The notes beneath the pieces were generated by a model, which searched no databases, had not been told where the DNA came from, and saw nothing but the letters and a program-made list of their open reading frames with translations. From Melanocharis versteri (taxonomy: Eukaryota > Chordata > Aves > Passeriformes > Melanocharitidae), in assembly GCA_013397845.1 (NCBI GenBank), contig VZTG01004595.1:62001-126000 (forward strand): a stretch of 64,000 nucleotides of DNA, written 5' to 3'. Positions 1 through 10,000 of this stretch are shown here, one piece after another; positions within the stretch are counted from its first letter, which is position 1, and each line of letters begins with the position of its first letter. Position numbers and translations under genes: made by a program.

Positions 1-3000
1 GTTTGTGTTGTGTGTGACAGCGCTGCGGTGACTTGGAGAACCAAAGACTTCATCACAAAGAGGCTTCACTGTATCTCTGGTTTGGCTGATTAACAAATGC
101 ATTTAGTAACTGGAAAAATATGTTGTTGCTTTGTTGATGTGTCGACTCATTTGATGTATTTTAAAAGAAAACAAACAACAAACTGCTTGTTCAAACGAGT
201 CTACTGACATGTCTGCGGAGGTAGGCTGGGCTGGAGGATGTCGAGATCGTCTCATCAGATTATTGTGATCTCTTGTTTGCTTCATGGTCTGTATGAAGAA
301 ATCACTTCTCTATTACCATCAGGTCTTCTGGGCCTCAGAGGAGGTTTCATATGGCATCGTTGTGACAAACACATCTACGCTTTATGAACAGCATGTCATG
401 GGAAACTTACCAAACCACGAAACTTGAGCAGGGTTGATACTGATAAAAACTACATTGCATAAAAATTATCTGAATGGTATTTTAATGACTCAGCCAGTAA
501 TGGGAGAAAATATTCCATTCAGTGCACAAGAGACAAGATGTGCAGCTGTCAATCTAGAGTAATAGAGGCTTAGTTCAGTTTGCAGGCGATTTTATTTAAG
601 GATGGAACCGTTGGACAGGAGGTTCAGCACACACGTATGGGTGACGCACTTCTCAGAGCGGGGGTGGTTCTGTATCGTGTGGAGCTGGGTTATTGTTTGC
701 ATCCTGGAGTACCCCTGCAGGAACTTAAATCTCTCTGTCTTGGTGTTTTTTATTTGGGTGGCCATACATGCTCCAACAGTGACAGATTCATCGCTGTGTT
801 GCTGCATTCTGTGCCTTTCTGCTGGGTTTCTGTAGCTATTTCAGGCAAAATAAGCAAATAGTCCTTTAGATAGTGGCACCTGGGAAGTGTCTCTGCCATG
901 TTAATTTGTTAATTTGTTGTTGTCTAATAATAGAGCTCTGCTGATACTGCAGGCTCTCTGTGAGGGTTACATTGGCTTTTCCCTGTAAGAATCTCAGTGA
1001 TTTTCTTTACACAACTCCTGGAAATCTTTCAGGCCTCTACCCTTGACTCAAGTCTGGTTGAAATTGTCCAGTGAGTTTGTTGGAGGGAGGGAAGAAACTA
1101 TCAGATAATATAAACTTTTTTCCTAAGAATACCAAACTGAAAACCCAAAGGAGGAATCTGAAAGTGAACACTACAATTAATATAAAAACTTGACAAATAC
1201 AGCTGACTCTGTGGTATTGCCATGTTCAGTGTGGGCAGACTTCTTTTTTCTTCCTTAAATTTACAATTCATTAGTGTACTGCTGGGATTGTTAAGCAAGA
1301 TAGGATGAATGGAGTAGTTCAGACCTTCCCCAGGTACTGGCTAGACCTTCTGTTGTTTGCCAGAATTCTTCAGAAGTGCAGTTGTAAAATCCCCTGATGT
1401 AAAAACATGGCTTCTGGTGTATTCTTTTTAAAATCAGAGCTGCAATTTTTTGCAAATTTCATGGTGCAGCATTACAAACTACACAGAACTGAGTAGATGG
1501 AACAAAATTGGGTGTTCTGTTTTAAAACCATGTGACACAGTTAGGTCATTATATATACATATACACCTCAATATGCAGACTGAGACTGTATAGTCAATAA
1601 TCAGATTTTGAGGTAGATGGGCACATTAACACAGGTGAAAGTGATCCTGAGTTTACTGCAAGTCTCCTGGTTTTGCTCACATTTGAGGAACTGCTCCTTT
1701 AATTGATTATGAATGTTCTATATCGTAGTATTTCTCTTTGAATATGAGAACTATCAAAATATAAGTGTATTATTTACAGAGGTGTCAGAATTGCTGCAGC
1801 TGATATTCTCAGCTAACACTGGGTCCCAAGTCACGCTGGACTGGCTTCAAATTACAGACGGTTCCTTGCAAAGTGCAAAAGGGCAATTTCTCAGCTGGGG
1901 TAAGATGAAGTTGTGAGAATTCAATTTTAAAGGCAAAGAATCAGAGTGGTTTAAAATAAGCTTTGCATAGCCTCTACCTCAAAGGCACTTTCTAAGGCAT
2001 TCAGCTACCATGGTGATGAATGTAGTATAAATAGAAAATAGATTAGATAGAATCCAAAACGTTTCTGAGTCAATCTGAATTAACAGTGGCCATTCAGGAA
2101 AGAGACGTAGGAAGTCGCTGTGCAAAATTTAAGAAAATATAAACCACTAGTAAATCTAGAGTGGCTTATAGAAAGAGGAAGGTATGAAGTAGTTGATTAT
2201 ATCGTGGCTGGTAATACAATATCAACAGGAGTATTGGATTCTGATTCTGTTCAACCCTAGCACAGAAAAAGCAGACATGGGAGATGTTTTAGAAACCTGA
2301 GAAGCCCTGAAAAATTTTTACCTGAGAGACAAAACCTTCTTTTGAACAGACAGGTGCCAGAAATGGCAATGTTCCCCCATGAATCTATGAAGCACACAAG
2401 GGATCACACAACAGTGGGATACACAACTGGGAAAGACACTCAGAAATAAGACACTCATTCTGCAAAATACATCTCTGTCCCTCATCAACCAAACCCTCTT
2501 TAACTTGTCTTGTATCATAAGACCCTGATATAATTTAAAGACAGCAAGTACTTTTTTAGACCATTTGCACAAGCAGCTTGTCGTTTTTTGCCGCAGTATA
2601 TTAAGGTCTGTTTGGCAGGAATGAAAGGCCTCGATTTGCAGACTTTATTTCAAGGACATATAACTTCAGGGACATGGATGGTTCTGTTGTTTTCAGTGGG
2701 AGTACTCATGTACTTTAAACTGCAGGTGGACTGAAGTACACTGCTGAAGAATGGTCCTAGAAATAGCTGTGCACAGGTATAAATATGCAATAAGCTAATG
2801 TGTGCTCCACAGATATATCTTGGTATGAATAGTTCACACTGTGTTGCTGCTCTTTTTGGGGGGCTTTGCAGACAAGGGGAAGGTTTAACTTCTCCATCCA
2901 TTTACTTTCTGATGATTGAGTAACACTGTGATTGCTGGTGTGTGAACATCATTACTTGGTGACCTTTCCTAAGTGACTGTACGATGACAACTGTGTAACA

Positions 3001-4998
3001 GCTGCTCTTAAACCAGAATCAAGTTTATGACGATCAAGGGATTAAAGACCTGTCTTTTGTGCTGCTGCTTTCTGAACTTCTGAAGTGAGTCTTTTTTATG
3101 TTGTCATCGCTTCTGATAGTTAGAAAACAAGGTGCGAATTCAATCATGTATTTGTGGCTGAGGTGTCAGCACTGGTTTTGGCTGGTCAGATGAACAAAAT
3201 CAGAGGGGATAGTTTATCTAACTCAAAAGTAATTCACTGAATATCATATGATAGCAGTCCTCCACACCAAAAATCAAAGTTTAAAGAAAGAGTGCTGATC
3301 AGACATGCATCTAAAGATTGAAATTTTAGATTTGAAAAAAATTTAAAAAAAACCCCAAAACATATTATTTTGGATTAAACATATGAGCTGGACAGCACAG
3401 AAACTTCAGAGGACACATGATAGTGCTTCCTTATCCTCAAGTTGCATGATTCAAGATATTGGTGACCTCTCTGTGAGGAGGCAGAAGTGCAGGAGAATGT
3501 TCTCAGGGCCTCTATGAAAGTGTCCAACTATACCAGAAGATGTACACCCCGACAACTAATCTTTTTAACTAGAATTTACCATGAACATGTGGCCTGCAGG
3601 TAGGTTGTTTGGGCAACGTGAAGATCCACAGTGCCAGCAGCCCAGTCCTTCAGCAGATCTTAGGTGTTATCAGTACCTGTGAGACAGCTGAGTGCTTTTA
3701 CAGATCAGCTCAGCAAGGAGGAAAAGCTGATGAAGCTGATCTCAAGCAGGGGAGAGGTTATGTAAACAAAGAAAACCTTTTTTGTAGTCTCATTTCTTTG
3801 AGGGTATGCAAACACTGTTGGTTAACCTGCTAATTCATTTGGTGATGGCCCTGGACTCTGAGCTGCCACTAATCTTGTGCATCTGTTTTGTTTAAGAACC
3901 CCTGTCTCCTCCTGGCAGATTACAGATGTAACCAAAGCTGGGTTTCCATTACCCTTTCCCTGAAACAGCAACATGATATAGCTGGGTATGGCACTATTAC
4001 CTTTGGAGATGCACGATCTAGAACACAAGGCGCAGTTCATCTTAACACAAAGCATTACAAGCACCCTCTTCTCGCATACTGGCTTCTCATAGCTCAGTGC
4101 AGATGTGCATTTTCAACATTATCTGAGTTTCTTGGGAGCTGCTCTGTTAGAGCTGAATAAATTCTCATGGGAGTAAAGGATTATCAAAGCCACACCGCCT
4201 TCTACTCCCTTAGATTACTTTCTTTGTTGTAAACATACAGTAACATCAACACTTTAAGATAAAACCCCCAAAATAAAAAGTAAACCCCCAACCCTCTCCT
4301 GCCTACACAGTTCTGCCTTTGAGCCTGAAATGAAAGAGTGGCAGATATTTAGCCACATCACTTAACACATTCCTGGAAGGCATTTGGATGCTGTGGTGAA
4401 AAGGGGTGTAGACAAACCAACGTAAGACAACAAAGCTTAAATTATGTAACTCGTGGCAGGCACTACAGACATCCAAACTGAGACCTCCTTGGGTGTCCAT
4501 TTTCCTTCCAGCACAGCTTAAACTCAGCAACTGCGGTGACCTAAACAGTGTTGAAAGCAGGAGGAGATAATGATGCCTGCAGGATTAAAGCATGAAATGA
4601 CAATTACAAAGGCTTGTGTTCTGAGGGAGATGCCAGGATATCCTCCAAAAGCCGCATGACGATGATTTTGGAAGAATCTATCATTCCCTATATCTTAAAT
4701 CAGGTGTCTCCCTCCTTTTCTACCTGAGAAACTAGTTATTGTTATTGCCATTCAAATAATCATTACATACTGGGCTTCTAATATAGCACCAGGATGAATG
4801 AATGTTTTCACATTTCTCATTGCTCTAAGACCACCAGCTGGCACATGTCATCATAGTTTCATGGAACAATTTCTGTTCCAGGTATTCCATAGTTTTGTCT
4901 CTGTGCTACTTAGACTACAGACAGATGTCGTCTTCTGGAACAGCTTAAGATGTTACTATGTCTTACCCCTCCCCTCACTTCTGCTAACAAAGCAACTT
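1..4998. other. Upstream intergenic sequence, nothing coding recognised
   Basis: AT-rich sequence with only short chance reading frames lacking recognisable domains. No RNA gene or dated repeat was identified. An A-rich run near 3340-3362 could be a retroposon tail, but no body could be attached to it. Confidence 0.55.
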
Positions 4999-5114
4999 GT
5001 TTGAGTGCTCCCTAACCCACTTCAGGCACAATCAACACAGTTAGTGTATGGCTCCTACTTAAATTGTTTGAACTCAGCTGATTCTGCTTGAAGTGGGTTA
5101 GGGAGCACTCAAAC
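4999..5114. repeat. Inverted repeat (fold-back), 29-42 bp stem
   Basis: Left arm 4999-5027 and right arm 5086-5114 are reverse complements at 28 of 29 positions (core ctccctaacccact). Pairing continues inward with about 9 of 13 matches (5028-5040 with 5073-5085), leaving a loop of about 32 nt. It could be a fold-back transposon relic, a young inverted duplication or a hairpin RNA precursor. The sequence alone does not decide. Confidence 0.85.
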
Positions 5115-6402
5115 AGCTGGGAGAGCTACCCCGGTAGTAATCAATGCCCAAGGGACTCTATAAACAGCTTGAAAAGAGAACGGCAGGGCACAAATGTTTC
5201 AAACCTCTGCAGCTGTTTGCAAATTGAATGTCTACAGAGAGCCTGTAAGCTGCACGTGAGCTATTGCAATACCCCTTTCCAGATGAGGTGTTCTCTGTCC
5301 TCAGCTGTAACAGCTAGCAACTTCTTAAAAAAAATAAAATTAAATGAAAGTTGAGAATTATAAGAAAGTTTATGGTGATGTGCCCATATAGCATATGAGC
5401 ACATATTCTCTGAGCCCAGTGCAGCATATTGTGCAACAGCATGGGAGAGGGGAAATTTTGGCCAGGAAAGTCAAAGCATATTCTTTCTTTTATCTGTTGG
5501 ATGCTAAAGCAGTGCCTTCCATGTGCTGTTTGATTTCACCGGCCAGACGAGGGGGGGCAGACAATTTCCATCGCGCTCCGATCCCCAGCTCTGGAGGAAC
5601 TTATTAGAGTCTGAACATTCGCTGTTTCAACCCACCGATAAGGGAGCCCATCCAACAAGCAAATTGGGCTGCCTTCCATCATGCTCTGTATCTTCCAAAA
5701 TCTCCAAGGGGAACAGAGTGAACAAATATGTTGAGCGAGTGTGCTCAGTTTGTGGCAAACGGCAGAACAACCCCCCCAGGACATATGCACAGTCTATAGC
5801 CGTCGCACCAACACTGGGTATGAGGACCAGAGGATGCATCTCATTAATTTTCTTCCACAGGCCTTCAGTCAGCACGAGCTGCTCGTAAAGTAACATGAAG
5901 CTGGGAGCCAGGGATAGGAAACTGCCCCCTCATGGGAAACACGCTTGCTCTGTAGTTCATGCTCGGGCCAAGGCATCTGGAGGAGCTATTTCTGGCATCA
6001 CCACGCACTCGCAGTGTGACCAGGGCTGAGTCACACATCATTATCCTGCATGCAAATTAGATGTCAACAACTTTGCAGGTGATGTTTGTTGCAGCCTATT
6101 TTTTTTATTTGTTTGAAGTGCTCAAGTGTACTAGTATGTGGTATTCTGGGCTGACCTGGAGAATCTGTGAGCTGTAGCGCAGCCACCTGCACCCAAAGAA
6201 ACAGCGTTTCGTGTTTTTACAAGTGATTGGTTTCATGTTGGTGTTTTTTCCAGGGGCAAACCCCACCTTCACTGAGACGTGAACTGAGGCAGGTCTTGCT
6301 CTGAGGGGCAGCAGCCATCTGCAGCGTTTCCTGGGGGATGGTGAACCTTTTATTCCCCCTGCAACACGCACTGTAGCCTTTGCCATCACATATGTCTTGA
6401 AA
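5115..6402. other. Intergenic sequence with a possible regulatory patch near 6.0 kb
   Basis: No gene recognised. A 121-codon frame at 5523-5888 has an overlapping open frame on the other strand and no recognisable domain. At 6027-6033 lies TGAGTCA (AP-1/MAF type) and at 6050-6057 the octamer ATGCAAAT, only 16 nt apart, which could mark an enhancer. That role is inference. Confidence 0.4.
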
Positions 6403-6629
6403 GAATCACAGAACATCCTGAGCTGGAAGGGACCCACAAGAATCATCAAGTCCAACCCCTGGACCTGTACAAGACATTCCCAAGAGCCACACCATGTGCC
6501 CAAGAGCATTGTCCAAGCACTTCTTGAGCTCTGTCAGGCTGGTGCTGTGACCGCTTTCCTGGGGACCCTGGTTCCAGCACCCAACCACGCTCTGGATGAA
6601 GAAACTCTGCCTCATAGCCAACCTAAATT
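6403..6629 (-). mobile_element. CR1 LINE, 3' terminal fragment
   Basis: Read on the plus strand it opens with gaatcacagaacatcctgag, followed by ggaagggaccc and atcatcaagtccaac. It then shows the typical ctggggaccctggttccagc and cctcatagccaacctaaa blocks. These are the reverse complement of the avian CR1 3' region. It is 5'-truncated as usual and lies about 250 bp upstream of ACTR3B exon 1. Confidence 0.85.
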
Positions 6630-6699
6630 TTATAATATCTAACAAAAGCAGCTTTTAAGCTGATGAAATCCATCATGTCACACCATGTAGCAGGCGCCC

Positions 6700-6866
6700 T
6701 GGCTGACATGGGTGGAGAAGTGTTCTCACAAGCAGGGGGGCAAGTGTGGGACCTGTGCATGATGTCAGTGGTGTGGAACAAGGAGTGGAACACGCTGGCT
6801 TTGGCCAGGGTTATTTTCTTCACAGTGTCTAGTGGCTGGTTGGGATTTGTGCTGAGCACAGGGTTC
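6700..6866. mobile_element. Probable endogenous-retrovirus-like repeat fragment, cut by an assembly N
   Basis: The stretch with attttcttcacagtgtctag and gggatttgtgctgagcacag resembles a dispersed avian LTR or ERV-type repeat known to me by pattern, and stops abruptly at the N at 6867. Classification is from memory of repeat consensus, so only moderately secure. It carries no coding capacity. Confidence 0.35.
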
Positions 6867-6867
6867 N

Positions 6868-7075
6868 CGGCCCCGCAGCATGGCGAGCTGCCTGCCGCCC
6901 TGCGTGATCGACGGCGGCACCGGGTGAGTGCGGGCAGGGGGGACCGGCCGCCGGTGCCCGTGCTGGGGACGGGGGGGGTGTCTCCGCGCCGCGCCCCTCC
7001 GCCGCCTCCCGCTGCCGGCGAGCGCTCCTCGCACGGGGCCGCGCTCCTGCCGTGTGTCCCGGTGCCCGCTCGGCT
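6868..7075 (+). promoter_or_regulatory. CpG-rich island around ACTR3B exon 1, bounded by N positions
   Basis: A strongly GC- and CpG-rich block containing exon 1 and the first 150 bases of intron 1. It is bounded on both sides by a single N (6867 and 7076), with flanking sequence of very different composition. It is the likely edge of a CpG-island promoter. The upstream part, where a transcription start site would lie, is absent, and no TATA box or start site can be called. Confidence 0.6.
6880..6923 (+). CDS. ACTR3B: ACTR3B exon 1 (start codon, residues 1-15)
   Basis: Encodes [15 protein letters not shown]; codon 15 is split after two bases (phase 2). The donor is gtgagtg. The ATG lies 12 bases after an N at 6867, so the 5' UTR is only visible as those few GC-rich bases. 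DGGTG is the first nucleotide-phosphate loop of the actin fold. Confidence 0.93.
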
Positions 7076-10000
7076 NCCTAATATAGACATGTCCATTTTG
7101 GGGAACAGAAGCTCAGTTTGGAATGGGCAACGCAGGGAGGTAGAGGAGTCACCATCCCTGGAGGTGTTTTAGGAAAGACTGGACGTGGTGTGGTGATGCT
7201 GGATCGTAGGCTGGACTCGAGGACGTCCGAGCTCTTTTCCAACCTAACTGACTCGGCGGTTCCCAGCCCATCACCCAGCCCTAAGCACGGCTCTCCGGCA
7301 CAGACACGGCCCAGCACCGGCCTCTCCCTCACGGCGCGCCCGCGGCAGGGCCCTGACCCNGGCAGCCCTGCCGTGTCCCCGCCGTGGGTGTTCCTGTGTG
7401 CCCCTTTCGCCTCTCGGGACCCGCTTTCGTTCGCGTCCTCTGGCTTTGAAGTATTGCATGATGCAGTTGCTAAAATTGGGGACGGCTGGTTTCAGGCGGG
7501 GAGAGGAGCCAGGACCCGGCACTGGGAGCGGTCCGGAGGCAATACCTGGGCAGGTTCACGGAGATGCCCGAGCCGGGTACGGTCCTGTCGGTGCGGTGCG
7601 GTGCTGTGCTGTGCTGTGCACGGACACAGAGCCCAGCGAGCACAGCTCCGCTGCCCCCGGGCCGCTCTCGGTACGGGCTCCTGCCTCCTCTCCCCGCTTG
7701 AAACCAGCCGTCCCCAGTTTTAGCATTTTCGCCTGAGGTAGGAGCGCTGCCTTACTCCAGTGATGCGCTTGGTCATTGGGTCATCCCTTCACCTTTCTCG
7801 GATCAGTGTGAGATTTATCCCATACTGAACCAAAACAGAAGTTTTGTGACTCAAGTCTTTGAGGGCAGGAGTGACTCTGAACTGCAGAGGCTGTGTTTGG
7901 GAGGCGTTTCAGGAGCGGGTCTGTCCTGCTTCTCTGTGCTAGAGGAGACCCATTCAGCATCCATCCTGCTGTGCCTTCGGGGGGAGGTGTCAGAGGGAGC
8001 TGTAATGAAGGTAGTACTGAATCTGTGGTGTGCTTTTGCTAATTAATACCTTTCCTTTGGCCCAACAGTTACAGACAGCTCTGAGGAGAGGAAGTGAAGC
8101 ACCGGTCCATGAGTAACTATTCATGCAGTAGCTTTACTTGTCAGACTCGGTGTCACTGATTGCATTAATTTAGTCTTTCCTCTGCAGGGAATTTGCAACA
8201 CTATTTTAATTTCTTTAATACTTGGAAAGTTATCTTTAAAATTTCCTGAACAATCTTTAAAAAACCAAACCCCAAACTAACGCGACCAAATCAAGAAACC
8301 CTAATCCCTAGGTAACCACAGGAAGCACTTTTCCAATATTGTGGTGCCACATTGCCTTCTCCTGAAAAAGTGTGTCACATTTTGAAATATGTCTATATTA
8401 AACTGGCATGAAAGTTTTAGAAGTTTAGAAGTTTAGAAGCCTGTTTCTGCTTATACCATGTAATACCAGAAACCAGCTCTGTTCCCTCAGTGGGGAATAC
8501 TGGAGTTCAAAGCTGGAGGCTTTGAAAGTAGAATAGAGGCCGGGTTCTACCTTGTGTGTAATTCTGCTTGTTCTTTACATGCTTCTTGATAGTTTCCCAG
8601 GTTTCTTCTATATATTTGCTGAGGATGCTGTAAGTATCTGTTCTCCACAGATCTGTTTATATTACAGGTTTACTACTTGATAGTTTTGGAGAGAAATGAG
8701 AGATGTAGGTGGATCGTTTAAAAAGGGTCCAGTATAAACTAGAAAACCCAGAAAATGCATAAAATGCCAAGTCCGCCTTTTGCAGGAGACCCCCTTGGCT
8801 TTCAGTTTGTGGAGTAATTCCAGCATTACCCTAGCAGTAGATATTGCTGCCCAACAGTTACAGAAAATAAATAAGGTAGGAAATTGCTTATTGTGTCCTT
8901 TCAAATAAATAGTAATTGAAGTAGAACTTCTAAAATCTGTTTAGTGCTTGCATGGGTAAAGCTGATGGGGTTTGGAGGGGGGTGGTGATATGTACATTGT
9001 TTTGCTTCAGGAGGGGTTTGGATAGTCCCCAAATGATACACATTTATTTTTGATGCCTCCAAGGGATCTCAATTCATAGGAGACAACGTGATGTCTCTGC
9101 TGGTGAGACTTGTGCTTGACTTTGCTGTAGGGCACTCAAACATGGAAGACTTTTCAGCAAAGAGACTACTGAATGTGAAATAAGTTGTCTTGCAGAATTC
9201 AGGATGAAATGAGTCTGAACAAAAGCAGCCAGAAGAAGTAGCTTGACTCATTGATACGCAGTCTCTGGAATTTTCCTCTGTGTGGGCTGAAAACCTTCTT
9301 ATTGTTAGAATGAATCTACTTTGGGTTACAAGCTTCAAACAATTCATTCAAATTATTCATGAAAGGGCTTTCAGATGAAAAACTTGGAAGAGCACAGCAG
9401 AAAGGGAAAGGTATATGCTGATATGCACTGTGGGACATTGTGTATATAAAATACACTTTCTTACTTAAATCTCTGGAACTGAATAAAGTGTTCTGTCCAG
9501 GCACTAATCCATCTTTTTTTTCATGTAAGGGGTTTTAAGAAGTTTGTTAAAATAATGGTTTTGTTGTTGTTTTGTGCATAAGGAGGCTGGCTTAATTTGC
9601 TGCTATTTGCAGCCACAGGCCTCAGTCCTGTAAAATGCCAGAATTCCTCAAAAAAAGTAAGAACAGGTCTATAAAAAATATGTACAGACCTTCAGTGGGA
9701 AACATTGTTACAGCAAGACAGGATAATGTTTCTTTAGTGTATTGGATAGATGATTTGAATTTCCTGTGCCATAAACTGTTCACTCTTTATTCACAAATCT
9801 TACAGAAAGAGTTAATAATCTGCTATGATCTTTCCCATTAGTATTTGCAAATAACTTGACGTGGTGCAATTTTGATGCACTACGTCTTGATTTTCTCTGC
9901 GTGAGGTTCTCCTCGTGATCAGTTTACACATTGCTGTCACTCTTTTTGTGGAGAAGGGCATGCTATTTTTAGTCTCTTAGGACTAACAGGCCTTTTTTTG

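Noticed and set aside
5523..5896. Overlapping open frames of 84-121 codons on both strands, suggesting an exon
   Set aside because: Both strands are equally open, there is no conserved motif, and no convincing splice-site pair was seen. Treated as chance or noncoding.
6663..7172. 169-codon frame running through exon 1 and two Ns
   Set aside because: Wrong frame relative to the true Arp3B start, crosses assembly Ns and repeat sequence.
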